Shown: one piece after another, positions 26,831-49,374 of the stretch
Layout of the letters: the number at the start of each line of letters is the position of its first letter
Numbering within the stretch: position 1 is the stretch's first letter
Origin: Campylorhamphus procurvoides
Taxonomy: Eukaryota; Chordata; Aves; Passeriformes; Dendrocolaptidae
DNA length: 64,000 nt
Assembly (NCBI GenBank): GCA_013396655.1
Contig: WBMV01002843.1
Coordinates: forward strand, 62,001 to 126,000
Direction: 5' to 3'
The notes under the pieces: generated by a model
What the model was told of the DNA's origin: nothing
Seen by the model: only the letters and a program-made list of their open reading frames with translations
The model's database searches: none
Made by a program: the position numbers and the translations under genes

Positions 26831-29800
26831 GTTTTACACTCCACAGCTAGGTCAGGTTCATCCTGTTAAACCCATACATGTGAATTGTGCAGTTGATAGA
26901 CTCCAGTTAGCACCTCTTGGGCAGTAAAGGAGTTATGCTGAAATTAGAAGGACTCTGGTGTGACTGACAACCACATTTAGGAAGGAGAAGAGTCAGGATC
27001 CCTGTCATTTCACAGACCTCAACTAACCCTGTCTTTCCTGTTCTGTCACACCCTTTTGGAAGCAATGAGTTTTAATTTTTCTTATGGAAATAAAACAGAT
27101 GCTTTTAATAGACAAGCAGAGCCCTTGGGTGCTGCATCTTTTTAATGAGATGACGGTGTGGCCAGAAACCATCTCTCAATGTGATAATGTTTACCTTATC
27201 TCTAAAGTAACACATTTGCCTGATCAATCAAATATAAAAATACAATTTAAACAGCTATATTTTGGTTTTCTGAAATCCATTACATCTTTAGACTGTTACT
27301 CTGCAATATAATTTTAGTTAATAACATTCCCCTTCACCTCACCTTCTCCTTCACTTCACAGTATAATTCCATTCCACCCTTTCCTTTAAAAGAAATTGAT
27401 TTGGTTTTTTGGCTGCTGGGGAGTGGGGGAGCAGTCAAAGCGAAGGAAAAACTGAGTTTGGAGGGGACACAGGGTTGTTTTCATGTTTTACTTTTCTTTC
27501 TGTGCATATAAAATTTAGGCAACGAGTAAACCTTCCCCATCTGTGACTATGCAGAAGTAGGTTACTTTGCCTAAAGCAATCGCAATAACTCACTTGCCAC
27601 TTTTATAGAACTCTGCTCCATTAGTTCTGTGCTGATAACTTTACTTTCCAGGCACATAAAAAGTAGGTAATCAAAATCACTAAGCTATCTTGGTACCAGA
27701 ACTATCATGTCATGCCCTAGATGGATCTCAAACTAAGTTAGTACTATGTCAGCTCTTTCAGCTGGACAGTGATAAAGTTTATGTAACAAGTAACTGACTC
27801 TTCTCTGTGTGAAATGGACAAGTGACAGAAGGACCTTTTTTCCTGACAGTGCAAGTTCTGTGATATTTAGGAGAACAAATTTAAGACCATCTGGTCAGAA
27901 GCTACTCTTCTACTGATAAAGGCACAGAGGGATAAACCTGGAATCCAGGAGCAGTAGCATTAGCAAAAGCAGAAAACTTTACAAATCTTCTGGATCTTCA
28001 AATCGTTAAAGAACTCAGGTTGATACATATCAAAAGCTGGCGCTTTCATGGCTTACAGATGGAGTAACAGCTTTCATCATTTTGGCAATGATGGAATATT
28101 TCATGGTGTAGTTTGGCAATACTCCACGTATTAGAACAAAATGCAGATGCTAGATTTAGTCCAGTAATGAACATGACAGATCATTTGGCTTTTGTTCTCA
28201 CCTTCAGGTATTTTACCAAAGGATCTGAGCTTAGCTGGACACAAAATACCCTCTCCTGCAGCCTCACAGGTCAGATCACTGCCTGGGCTGACACTGCTTC
28301 TCTGTCAGGTCCAGCAACATCTGTCACCCCAGGGTACGCTCTCCTGCTGGGCTGCAAGTTATGAGACCAGTGATGGAGCAAGTGGGAAGACCTCTTAACT
28401 TTCTCCATAAACCTGGAAGCAAGTTATTATCTGAGAACCAAACATTTCCAGAAGGACAAAGACTTTCAGATATTTTTAAGTGGCACTTTAGGGACTCTGG
28501 CTCGTTTTCAGTGTTAATAATATAATGATCTGTATAATAATCTGATATAGCTATAATACATTTTTTTAATACCCAAAGAGAAATTACAGCATATAAAAGA
28601 CCATGAGGTGATATTTTAGTTTTCTAGAAGCTGAGATAGCCATATTAATATATTATGAAGGCATTGTAACAAGAGTGCTAGGATTTTAATGATAAAACAT
28701 CCAGGGTCAGTAGAAAACGTATATCATCATCTGCAAATTCATTTTAGATATAATAACGTAGCATAGCACAGGAGATCTGTCACATTTTAAATAGGATAAA
28801 TGTTATTTATACTTTATGCTGCAGCATTTTATCTTAGGAAGGTGCAGCAGGACTCAGTATTTGATCACACAGCATCTGCAAATGTGCAGAGGGGCCATGG
28901 CAGCTCCTGTGATAGTGATGGCAAAGGGCTGCAATAATTACCAGGCCAGCTGAGGACCCCATGGTGTGGTCAGATGGGCCCTGCTGAAGGGGTGCAGGTA
29001 CAGAGAAAGGTTATAAAGAGGGCAGCAGGCAGTGAGTGAGCTCTGAGCCTTCTCCTCTACAAGAGTATTGATTGCCATCCTGCTCCGGGGTCATTTCACC
29101 TGTGGGGGAGTGACAGCTTGGCTTTCTCTATAAGTGTGATGCTCAGATGCAGCTGGTGGCAAGGAGATGGTTCCTAGGCCTGGACTGGAGGGGGAAAGCT
29201 TGTGGTGGTGAGTGGTTTCCTTTGTGAGTGAGCTCTGGTGCTCCCCATGCATGGGGAAGTACTGTGCTGAGCTCAGGGCAGGGTTGGTGCCAGCTGCAGG
29301 GTGCAGAACCCAGGGAATGAGCTCCAGCACCAGCAGTATGCTGGGCACAGGGCCACTCTTGGTGGACTAAAACTAACTGACTTAAACCAAGGTCAGAAAT
29401 GCTGCTTGCTGGAAAGGCTCCTCAAGCTGCCCAATTTGCTGATGGCTTCGTGAACCGTTGAACAAAAGAAGTGCAGTGTTCTTCTGAAGGTGTGATATGC
29501 CTGGATGGCAAGAGCTACGCTTTATGTTGGTGCTGTCTGCTCAGAAATGGTTTGATGGTACATCACAGCAGTGTTCTTGGGAAGTGTTAGCAGGTAAATG
29601 TCAGGATGAAACCTTTAAAATACATGTAAAACCAAGCAAGTGGGTAGAATATGGAAGGAATGTAATTTATCATCTGACTCCTAAATTAATGTTCCAAATC
29701 TGGCCACAGGGTGTGTGCACTAAATGCCTAGTAGGGAATTGTGTGGTGCTCCACTGGAGCTGCTCTTTTGGCAAACAAATGCCCAAGGTTAAGCTCTGCA

Positions 29801-32800
29801 TAATGCTTTCTTGGCCTGCACTTTCAGACTTAAGAGGAGGGTGCAGAAAAAGCCAATTATGAGCATATGGTGGTGTCCTCTGCATACCCTTCTTTCACAG
29901 CAGTCGGCATGGCTTTGTTGTTCAGCTGTTGATAGGGTAACATCACTTTCTGTATCTTTTTCTTGCTTAAATCCATTCTCAAAAGTGGGGTTTTTTGTAA
30001 GGTAAAAATGGTAATAATGAGTTCTGTACAAGCTTGTGGACACATTCTGTTGTCCCTGAGGAAGAAGCAGAGTGCAAACACCTCCTCGTGGGGTTCAGCT
30101 TTGTAGAAGTTGTTTTTCCAGGCAGTCCGTGTTTGAAGAGGTAGAGGCTGCAGCATTTGGGTTTCTGTAGTCTTTTAAAGCAGTCTAGTGAAAGGTCACG
30201 TTTCAGTTGTTACCACCTTGAACTGGCAGGAGAGCACACCCTGTGAATTGATGCTGACATCCAAGGTGAGGTCCTTGCATATCTCTCCTGCTGGTGAGAA
30301 AACCTCCAAGGAGCTCATCCTTGTCTCTGCCATCAAAGTGCTGAATTTAAATCACACTGGAGGCAGCCTATGGGTTTATATACCTGACTAGCAGCGATTC
30401 ACTTTCAAAATAATCAACCTCTTTCTCTATGCCAAAAATAAAACAGTAGAAAGAGCAACAGGGAACTAACTATAGCAGTAAAATACTTGTGCTACGTGCT
30501 AAAGAAATTGTGGGTCTTTGGCATTCTAACACCCTAATAAAAAATTAAAAAAAAACCTCAGTGGTTCTGTCCTGTGAAAATCTACAACAGATGTCATGTA
30601 ACATCAAGATGAAGTGAAAATATTACTTGGGCCCTGAGACACTTGGTACTTCTCATTTCAGAAGGAAACAAAAGTGAATTTTCAATTACACTTAAGTTTG
30701 GGGAACACTGTGGCAGAATCGCTGGCTGAAGAAGTGGGGTTAAAAAGGATGCAGCAGATATTTTCTAACACAGTGTAGGAAAATAGTAGGAGTCGAGACA
30801 GCTACAACAGGCTTTCTCATGCTTTGCAGTTCTTCCTTTTCCCAAAAAACACTAAGTAGTATTTAGAAATGGGATGTTGTAAAATGTGATAACCGAACAA
30901 CAAACCTGCACACTTATCTGTAGGGACTTAAATTGGTGAGAGATTGAAATGACATTTTTTACCCCTTCCACATTGAGGGACAGCCTTGTCAACCTACTCT
31001 CTGTTTAGCAAAGAGAAAGCAGTGGCTTTTCCATGGAATATTCTCCATGTCTGTGACACTGTCTTGCTGATTTTTGACTATCCTGCTTATGGAAGCCAAA
31101 AACTATGCCCTCTTTCAAATTGCCAATGTGCGATAGCTAATTACTACACACATAATCTTAATAAAGGAATGTCATTAGTTATAAAATATGTCTAGACTGG
31201 AGGTTCATGGGTAGGGGATGGAGAGTCCAAGCTGCAAGGGCTGTTGCCAACTGGACAACTCAGGCTGTGATTTTGTCCCTTGCTGTGTTTTCTATTTATG
31301 TACCTACAAAGCAGAGATGATAAAATTTGTCTAATTGCTTTGAGCTTGTAGCAAATATTTATGAACTACATGCAGACTTTCAGGAGATAATTAAATTTCT
31401 ACATCTTGTAGAATCTTATCTCTTCCTGCTTTAAGCAGCTTCATCCTTCAGTCTTGAGAGCACTTTCCAGCAGAACTGGTGAAATTTAGAACAAATATTT
31501 TTATGCTAATGGAAGCATATTAACCTCATGTCAAACTACTTCACCTTCCCCACTTAAGCTTATGCTCACGTGGTGTCCCATAACACCCCCTGACATTTAA
31601 GATGAACTGTAGATATTCAAGATTATTGAATTGTTCCCACTTGGATAAATGGGAGCTTTAACATTGATTCCTCTGGAAATCGGACCAGGACCTGGACAGA
31701 TGCAGGTAATGTCTTGTAAGACAAGCTAATATCTTTCTAACTGAACAAACAGTACTTCGAGCACTTCGGAACCTTGTCCTCAAGCACCCTGTGACATGCC
31801 TGCTACCACTTTTTCAGCTGTTCAGTACATTATAATGATCTTTCCACTAATTTTCTAGAAACAAAACCAGCAATGCTGGATTGACCAAAATACTCCCAGT
31901 CACAGGTGCTAAATTACACCTGAGTATAGAGGAAAGTGCATTAAATCCACAGGAGCACCCAATGAATTCATAATGAGCTGGTGCTGTTACCATAATTAAC
32001 AAATAGAAGAAAAGAGCTTACAGAGGTGACCAGAGCTTTTGTTTTGTAGTACCTGCCCTTTTTAGGCACAATAAATGTTACTGTTATTTTGATCCAAATT
32101 CTACTTAAGCTTTGTTTAAAAGGTCATCACAGAGGTGGAAAAAAGCTGAAGTTAAGATTTTATCAAAGTCTTGGTTTTCTGGAGTGCTATATGTAACTCT
32201 CAGATATTCCTGATTACTTGTTAAACTATCCTTCTCTCAGCTCAGAATTTCCTTTAATCAGGGACAAGACTTTCAAAGGGAACTTACAATCTCAGGATTT
32301 TATTTCCCTTACTCTTGCCCCACCAGGAAGCACACTCTGCAGTACTGCAGTGTTAAAGACATAGAGTTATGCATGGGGCTTTTTGTGTGCCCAGGCACCA
32401 TGTCCTGGACCCCTCTGTGACTTCAACAGAAGGAGCTCAGCAGTCACCTGAAAGTACTGGGTGGATTGTGGCAGTGTCTGAACTAGCCTGAGACCTCTGA
32501 GTTGTAAAATGTACATCATCAGTACCACAGCATCCTGACCTTTGGGTTTAGCAACAGCTAAAGCAGCTGCTGAATTCAGAGGAAGAGGTAAGTGCAGCAC
32601 TACCTTACATCAGGTGCAGAGATGGCACACTGTCCCCAGTGCCCTACTGACATCACTCCAGACCCTTCAGAGCAGACTAATAGCAATGAAGAAAAAAGGA
32701 GCCAACAAGGTTGAGTTTGGCCCTGACCTGTTTTTCAGGAAAGCCACGATAGATGTTCATTTTCTGTTCCTACAATTTACCTTATGATATCCCAAATGAT

Positions 32801-34864
32801 GCACTTGCTCTGAAAGCAAGCTCTGAGGGCCTATCCCCAACAGAGCACGTGTTTTCAGCTGTACTAAATAAGCAGAGAAAATCCATCCTGCCTGTCCTGC
32901 CACAAACTGACTGTTAGAAAACACAGGCATGTTTGTCTGTCCTAGCCTGAATCCACCGGATTACTCTGAAGCAGCTTAAACTTGCTTGTTTTGACCCCTA
33001 GAAGGCCAGGCTTTGCAGGTTTAATATCTGGGCCCCATTTCCAGACAGGTTGACAGCTCAGGCATTTTCAGTGGTATGAGCAGCAGCACAAAGAAAAAGG
33101 AAATGAATGTCCATGGAGCAGAGACCTTGCTAAATTACAGCAGGTAGCCCAAGCACCTTCTGCAGGCAGCACTTACAACGGGATTGGAGGAACACACATT
33201 AGCTCTGGAGTATTGGTCTTGCAAGGATCAGTGGAAGGACATTTCAATGAGAAATGAATAATTCTTTACCCTGATTATGATGATTAATTCTGTTATGTCA
33301 GCAGCCTTTGGCACAGCCACTGACAGCAGATTTCATATAGGAAAAACCTAATTCAAGAGCCAAAAACCTTAAAGAGGAGTTTTGTGCAGTTAAGATATAA
33401 TATTAATAAATGACACACAAGCAGCTATAATTTTACATATATGCAGAAAACATACATACTTTCCTTAGTTCTGTATATGACTTTGTCCTGATTTATAATT
33501 GTTTTGTATTTGAAACATTAGACAAGATAAAAAACTGGCATTGTTGCTGGAATTGACTTGGAAGTTTTTGGACCGGATGAAGTTGAGCAGAAATTCTCTT
33601 GCAGGTGCCAATTTAACAAATAAGTAGTCAGTGTTGAACTGGCAGGGATCCTGCTTCCCTCACTTCAAATTTAGTTATGCAAAACACTAATCAAGACATC
33701 TATCAGGTACATTATTTAAGATGGCTCTTTGCTAACCCATGAAAATTGGATGGCCCCAGAGTTTCAATTTTTGAAGGGGATTTGGCTTTCAGACAGTGCA
33801 TTGACTGCTTATCTCTCCAGTTCTGAAGGCATGCACTGACCAGTTGTGTCCCTTTCTCCCCCAGTTTCTTCCCTCAGTTGCCATAACCAAGTTGTGCTCT
33901 TTGTCAGTTTGTTTTTGTCTTGGGTGCGTTCCAGCTCTTGTCTTTTGTGCATTTGGGATGAGATGCATTTAGGAGGAAACTATTGATGTCAGGTTCCCCA
34001 ACTCTGTTTTGCTAGGAAATGTTCGTTTGGCAAACCAAACATCACTAAAAATTATTCTCAAAAGGGTATGCTCTGCCAACAGATGACCTTTAGCTGTTAA
34101 GAAACAGTAGAGAAAGGACCAAAAAAGCAGGTAATGCTATAATCAGTTCAGATATTTGACAGATAACAAGAAATGGCTCTCTTGCATTAAAGCATGGCAT
34201 TTAGAAAGCTGGAGCAACACTTTAGGTGGCTGCCCTTGTGTTGTGATCTGTCTACTGTAAAACATTCCCCTGCAGAAAGAAAATAAATTCCACCACTTAG
34301 ATCTGAAGATTGGTAATTAAGATGTTGGCTTTCAACTCAGAATCACTGCAAACACTTCTGCAGGTGCCACTCCTTGCTCAGATGTGTTGAGCACATCTTG
34401 CATTAGCACTAGCACCCTGGTACGGGACAGTATTCAGACCCAGCATTTTGCCCCCCACTGTTTTCTCACCTTATCAATTCATATACAGAGTTGTTTCTTA
34501 TCTATTTTTTTTTCTGTATCATATGCAAGGAAAAGAGTTGAAGGCTAAGCACAGAAGAAACCAGTCTCTTTTTGATGTAATGAGAAATTGCCTTATAGAT
34601 TTTTTTGGCAGAGAGGATACATCAACACTTTTATTGCCATAAAAGTTTTGATTATCTGGGTTGCACTTGTAATGACTGCATGTAGCCCTACCAATTAATA
34701 TCTAATATTAAAAAATGCTGAAAAGGTTAAGGGGAAGTACACAGAGAACTACATTGATTTGCCATACCTACATAACAAGGAAGTTATTTTAGTGTCAATT
34801 CACATTTTGCATACAACCAGCTTTCCAATTATTCAAGGGAGATCAATAGTTGGGACAGTTCATT
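26831..34864. other. Intergenic DNA downstream of ZNF330, no gene recognised
   Basis: Unique-looking AT-rich DNA with no CR1 copy that I can recognise. Scattered frames of 60-120 codons lack motifs. Distal 3' UTR of ZNF330 could extend a few hundred bases into the right end. Confidence 0.5.
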
Positions 34865-35303
34865 AGAGAATGCAGTTAACTTTTATTGTGCAGACCAAAA
34901 AAAATGCAGTCACCAACCCACCACTGCATTAATGTATGAAATCAATTAACAAAATGATTGTAAAAAATAACTTAATTTCTGATAAGCAAATGGAAGCAAG
35001 TTCTACAGGTCTCCCACGTTTGTGTTGATATGAGAAAATGGCATTGAATCATTGTATCAGTAACTCCAGGACAAAACCACTTCTGTTGCTTAGGGGAATA
35101 TTCTGATTTTCTCCCCCAGTCCCAAACTCGTTGATTCATATAAAACAAAAATCTCCCTTGGAGTTACTGCAGAAGTGCCACACTCTTAATTCTCTAATTT
35201 GATATGTAAGTACCTGATAGAGCTATCCTACTGGCGTGCACACAACTCAGTGAAGCATTCCTTGGCTCCTTCCAAGTGTTTTTAGCTTGCCAGCATACTA
35301 GGC
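34865..35303 (-). other. ZNF330: Candidate ZNF330 3' UTR
   Basis: This stretch runs from the stop codon to shortly after the first AATAAA-type signal on the minus strand. It has no recognisable repeat and is moderately AT-rich. Its extent is inferred only from that signal; a longer 3' UTR using a second TTTATT (plus-strand view) near 34630 is equally possible. Confidence 0.45.
34882..34887 (-). promoter_or_regulatory. Candidate polyadenylation signal AATAAA for ZNF330
   Basis: Plus-strand TTTATT, read as AATAAA on the gene's strand, about 420 nt after the stop codon. It is the first exact hexamer I find downstream of the stop. A second copy lies near 34630-34635. Confidence 0.45.
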
Positions 35304-44777
<9,474 letters not shown>

Positions 44778-44784
44778 TCACTAT

Positions 44785-47700
44785 CTGTGGGGGGAAAATA
44801 CCTATGTAATGAATGCACACAAACCTATGTATGTAAACACATGGATACAGATGACACATCCAGCACTAAAACCGGATCCTGGAGTTCCCACTTTAACTGT
44901 TTTATGTCCATTCATTTCCTTTTCTGAAAGGTTCTTTTCAAACTTAGAATGAGGGGCCAGTCCCTGAGGAAGAGTCATGTGATGAACCATAAAGAATCTT
45001 GTGACCTGAAAAAGAGTCCGCTGTCCTCAACTTTGTGTTTAACTATCTTTGAAGTGTTTTGCCTTGAAAAAAAATGAAACCATTATGTTTGTAGACTTGT
45101 CTGAAATGAGCCTCTGGTTTTGGTTTGCCTTGCCTGTTCAACAAGGAAAATATTCAGCTCATTTCCTCTTTCACATCTCTCTTATTCCCATTACTTCATT
45201 CAGTTAAAACACATTCTTCAGATAAGCAAAATGTGGTGTACTGCAAAAACGCATATCTCACACTTCATAAAGGCTGAGAAACCAAAATGTCATTATACAG
45301 ATGACAAAGGGATGCTTGTACTGCTTATTTATCATTCTAGTATATTAGCAATAATGAAGAGATGAGCATGCACTGCTTTGAAGACACCACAGTTTTCCAG
45401 AAAGGATTTACACTAATTTAATTTGATTTGGTTCAATATGTGTGCCTATTTTAACATTTTAGGAGGGAACCAGTCCAACACAGTGGTGAGACCAGCAGGC
45501 AATGAATCAGACCACTGCTCTCTTGTCATGTCCACAATGAACTGTGCAGTACTCACATATGCTTAGTTCACTCTGTGTTTATAATAGATTAGGCAATAAT
45601 CACCCTGACATTATGAAATGGGCAACTGAGAAATTAAAGGTGTGTGGTGTGATGTTAGAATTTCTCTTGTCAACACTGGCACTTCCTTAGGCTCCATCTT
45701 TATCATCTCCTTATTTCTGATGATGTAACTGTTGGTGTCCTGTTCTAAACCAGATACAGGTTAAAACCAAAACTTTAAAACCTCCAAAACAACAAGCACT
45801 GCCAAGGCCCAGATTAGCAAAATCTGATGGGGGATGACAGTCAAAGGGGCAGCAGGGGTGTTTGTTTAGCAAGCATGGGAATGAGAAAGCAGCTAAGGAT
45901 GAGGTGAGGACCTCTGCACTGACAAAAAAATTGCCTTATGGCACATTGTTCTAAAAAAAATACCCTCAAGTCTACGGCCCAGGTGAACCCACTTCTTTGT
46001 GTTGCAGCTACCAAATCACACTTCCTTGCAGACAACAAGATGGCTGGATTCTTCAATCTGTTTAGCTCTTATTTTGGTACCTCATCAGTGCTCCTGTTTG
46101 AAAAATCTGGCCTCTCCAGCAAGCTGCCCCAACACACATTGCACTTGTACAAGTAACCCACAGTTCTTTTAGCTACAAGTACTCCTACTGGTGCTCCTTG
46201 CACTGCCTCTGATTTCTAAACCTGCAGAAATACAAACTTCACACTAACTGAGGTTCAAGTGTCATCTTAACATCTCAGTCTCCATTTACAAAGTTTAAAG
46301 GAAATCACTACAACAGACTTCATTGATTCAGCTTGGCAGAAACTGGCCCATATGATGAGACAGCTCTGCCCAGGCAAGGCTCTGCTGGTTCCAGTAGGGT
46401 CTGTGGGTGGATATCAGGGCCACCGGCCTGAGGAAGTGAGATGTACCTGCTCTCTCCAGCCACATCCCTAACTCCAAGTAGACATGCAGCATCAAAGGCA
46501 GTCAATTTTAGCAGCTCAAACTTGGAAGAAAAGTTAGTATTTTCATTCAAAAGGTCTTACAAAATAAGGCAAAGAATCCCGACTTTCCTGAACACAGAAA
46601 TATATTGTCCAGATCAAACACTAAAATTTGGTTTTGATAGCACACATAAATCAGTTTTCTCACCCTGCAGCATTTTTTTGCACTGTGTTTAAATTGTATT
46701 AGTGTCATATTTTGTAGTCAAAATTATATTGCTGTGCTGCCTGCTGGCAACTGTCATTATTCTAGAGTGTGACATTTCAGTCCAATATGAGTTTGCACAC
46801 TAATTTTTAGACCACTCAAATGCTGATTTAACAACAGAGTCTAATGGTCAGTATTTACATTTTGACTTCTTCACATTACCTCATAATCCAAAGCACCCAA
46901 ATGACAAACTGTTTTCATGAAAAGCACTCAATGACTACTAAGGACACAGGTTATCAGAAATCTTTTAGATAGCAGTTTGTAGAAAGTTGCACTAAACTAA
47001 ATAACAACAGAACTGCAGTCAGGTCCTTTTAACAAAGCTATTGAGTCAGTCCAGGCTTTCAGACACCACCCAGTAACAACATCCTATAGATCAATATTCT
47101 TATCGCTTTTTCCCTCTGAGCTTCCACTGAAGCTGTTTGTTGTCTTTGCCCCGAGTTCAAATTTTTTTAGGAAAGTTACCATCTTTTAAATTTTGGACTA
47201 GAGCTTAATAGTGTTATGATTCCACGGATTAGGACAGCATAATGCCTCTTCTGAAACCACTCATTAGCATTGAAATGCTTCTGCAGTATTCTACCTCCAC
47301 TTTGGGCACAAATTTTGACCGAATGCTCAGGCAGGAAAGACCCAGTGGATCTTGTGGGCTTTCCTGTGCTCCCCTGAAGGGTGCATGGGAGAGAAAAGTG
47401 CATGTGGAAGACCTAAAACAACAGGCTGTAGGTCCATGCCTGGTTCCCTCAGAGGGTATGGCCATGCTGCCCTATATAGCATCAGAGCTCCTGAGCTGGG
47501 AAGAGTTCTGCACGAGGGGTTTTTCTCCGTTTGAAGTTTCCTGCTAAGGAGCAAAGTGCTGCAGAGTGGCTGGGCCAGAGCAGCAGCCGAGTGTGGCTCT
47601 CCAACTGAAGGACTGATGCTGTGGCACAAGGAAGCACAGAGTTCACAAATCAGGAGGCTGTGGGTGAGGTGAAGAGCAGCTCAAAGCAAAAGACCTAATA

Positions 47701-48249
47701 TGTGCTATGTGAGTCCCCAGTATGGTGTTCCACCCTGTAAATTTTCACCTATTTTTCCTCATTACTTGCTAAAGTAAGCACAGGCAAAGACCACAGGCAG
47801 AGCTCCCACCACAGCTCCAAAGCCTGTGCATTTTAGCTGATGGGTGTGATGTGTAAGACACAATAACAACACCCCCCAGGGACACACACTGACTGCACCA
47901 GAGGCTTTTGGGGTCTCCTGTGCTGACGAGGATATGCCTTGTGTCATGTTCTCTCATGGCACAGTCACCCCCCTGCTGTCACCAACACCATGGACAGCTG
48001 AAACAAGTTGTTCACTGGAGGGGCAGGGGGACCTTGTCATGCCAAACACCCACAAGAGGCTTGCTGTATTTCGAGGCTTCTTGTGTTTGACCAGCATCTA
48101 CATCTACTCAAAACCTGTTTTACCGCTCCTACAAAACTTAGTGTCAAAAAAATCTGGTATGTTCATACTTCAAAGGAATCACAGAGTGAATGACCTGATG
48201 CTGCAGGAATGATTTTCCTGGCACTGAGATTCGCAGTGAGTTATTCCAC
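44785..48249 (-). other. ZNF330: Probable ZNF330 intron 1 (gene-proximal part)
   Basis: Lies between the acceptor at 44785-44786 and the CpG-rich block. It contains only short frames and no recognisable repeats. Under the proposed model intron 1 runs from 49033 to 44785, about 4.2 kb. Assignment depends on the predicted first exon. Confidence 0.5.
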
Positions 48250-48470
48250 GTTTTGGAAGCCGGGCGGCCGGGACTGAGGCTTTCCTGGGGCACCTCTCCG
48301 TGCCCTTCCCTGCTTGGATCGGCCTCTCATCCCACCGGGAGCCCCAAGAGCCCTGCCCCTGGCACCGCGCTGCCAGCCCGGACCGCCGGGACCCGCATTC
48401 CCAGCGCCCTGGACACGGGGGAGCCGCACGGGGCACCGCCACCCTCGGCAGCCACAGCCCGCTCCCCTCT
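48250..48470. promoter_or_regulatory. Second CpG-rich segment on the gene side of the pyrimidine array
   Basis: About 220 bp rich in CCGG, CGCC and CCGCGC words, for example GCCGGGCGGCCGGGACTG near its start. With the block at 49.03-49.35 kb it brackets the pyrimidine repeat, so the whole 48.25-49.35 kb interval is probably one CpG island expanded from inside. Under the proposed gene model it lies in intron 1. It could instead hold an alternative first exon; I did not find a convincing donor. Confidence 0.45.
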
Positions 48471-48473
48471 CAC

Positions 48474-49030
48474 AGTTCCCCCAGCCCGCTCCCCTCTTCC
48501 CATTCCCACCTCCCTTTCCCCATTCCCCGCTCCCCATTCCCACTCCCCTCTCCCCTTCTCCGCTCCCCATTCCCATTCGCTTCTCCCCTTCCCCATTCTC
48601 CCCTCCCTCTCCAGCTCCCTTCTTCCCATTCCCCCCTCCCGCTCCTCTTTCCCCATCTCCCTCTTCCATTCCCCTCTCCCCATTCCCCCCTCCCTCTCCT
48701 GCTCCCCATTCCCCTCTCCCATTTCGAACTCCCTCTTCCATTCCCCCTCCAATTTCCCATCTCCCTCTTCCGCTCCCCTTTTCCCACTACCACCTCCCTC
48801 TTCCCTTCCCCATTCCCCTCTCCCTATTCCCCTCTCCCCTTCCCCATTCCCGTCTCCCCTTCCCCATTCCCCTCTCCCTATTCCCACCTCCCACTCCCCT
48901 CTTCCCATTCCCCATTCCCCCCTCCCGCTCCCCTTTCCCCGTCTCCCCATTCCCGTCACCCTCTCCGAATCACTCTCCCAATTCCTATCACCCTCTCCCG
49001 TTCCCATTCCCCTTTCCCATTCCCCATTCC
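48474..49030. repeat. Pyrimidine-rich minisatellite-like array (CCCCTCTCC / CCCCATTCC)
   Basis: About 560 bp made of alternating CCCCTCTCC and CCCCATTCC blocks, with variants such as CCCCGTCTCC and CTCCCTCTTCC. The repeat distance is irregular, roughly 8-20 bp. G is nearly absent on the plus strand and is mostly within CpG. The minus strand, which is the ZNF330 sense strand, is therefore a run of GGGGA/GGGGAA tracts. Because stop codons are rare in such sequence, all three plus frames stay open for about 300 codons; this is not coding. Confidence 0.9.
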
Positions 49031-49033
49031 CAC

Positions 49034-49110
49034 CTGGCTCCACCGTCCCTCCGGAACCGGAAGCCGCCCCTTGTCCGCCCCTTGCCCGTTCCGGGCCCGT
49101 CCCTCCCGCT
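49034..49110 (-). other. ZNF330: Predicted non-coding first exon of ZNF330 (5' boundary not defined)
   Basis: The first coding exon has a strong acceptor only 10 nt before the ATG, so an upstream untranslated exon is required. In the CpG-rich block the minus strand reads GGTGGAGCCAG|GTGGGAATGG, a good donor at 49033-49032. It lies just downstream of ETS and GC-box motifs that commonly mark TATA-less start sites. No ATG occurs on the minus strand between about 49150 and 49034, nor in the 10-nt leader of the next exon. The start site is a guess, and other donors in the island cannot be excluded. Confidence 0.35.
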
Positions 49111-49160
49111 GCGCTGCCCGCCCGGAGCGTTCCGAGGGCGCCTCTGCCCGAGGGGAGGCG

Positions 49161-49220
49161 GGAATGAGGAGATCCTGCCGGGAATGAGGAGATCCTGCCG
49201 GGAATGAGGAGATCCTGCCT
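49161..49220. repeat. Three tandem copies of a 20-bp unit
   Basis: GGAATGAGGAGATCCTGCCG occurs three times head to tail at 49161, 49181 and 49201, with only the last base of the third copy changed. The near-identity suggests a recent expansion. It sits inside the CpG-rich block, upstream of the proposed ZNF330 start site. Confidence 0.95.
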
Positions 49221-49374
49221 CTCCTCTTGCCACCGAGCAGTGGGAAGGTGTCGCCGGCGTTTCCGAAGCTGGCACCTCTGTGTCGTTGCTGAGCAGCTGG
49301 TGTCACAACGCGGCCCGCGCTGCTCCTTCGTGTGCTCAGGTTAAAAAAGGGACACTTCTTGACTATAACAGTTC

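Larger units (their letters stand above)
49034..49350 (-). promoter_or_regulatory. CpG-rich promoter candidate for ZNF330 (ETS doublet, GC boxes)
   Basis: A short block dense in CpG compared with its AT-rich surroundings. It shows two abutting ETS cores (CCGGAA at 49051-49056 and 49057-49062), GC boxes at 49064-49070 and 49075-49081, and a 20-bp triplicate at 49161-49220. No TATA box is apparent. It is the only strong CpG island in the window and lies about 4.3 kb upstream of the first coding exon, which is why I assign it to ZNF330. CpG islands can fire in both directions, but no plus-strand coding exon was recognised beside it. Confidence 0.6.

Noticed and set aside
48241..49207. Very long overlapping reading frames (166-304 codons) in all plus frames and several minus frames
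   Set aside because: They arise because the CCCCTCTCC/CCCCATTCC repeat contains almost no stop codons in any frame. The products are Pro/Ser/Leu or Gly/Glu/Arg low complexity with no domain, and several frames are open at once.
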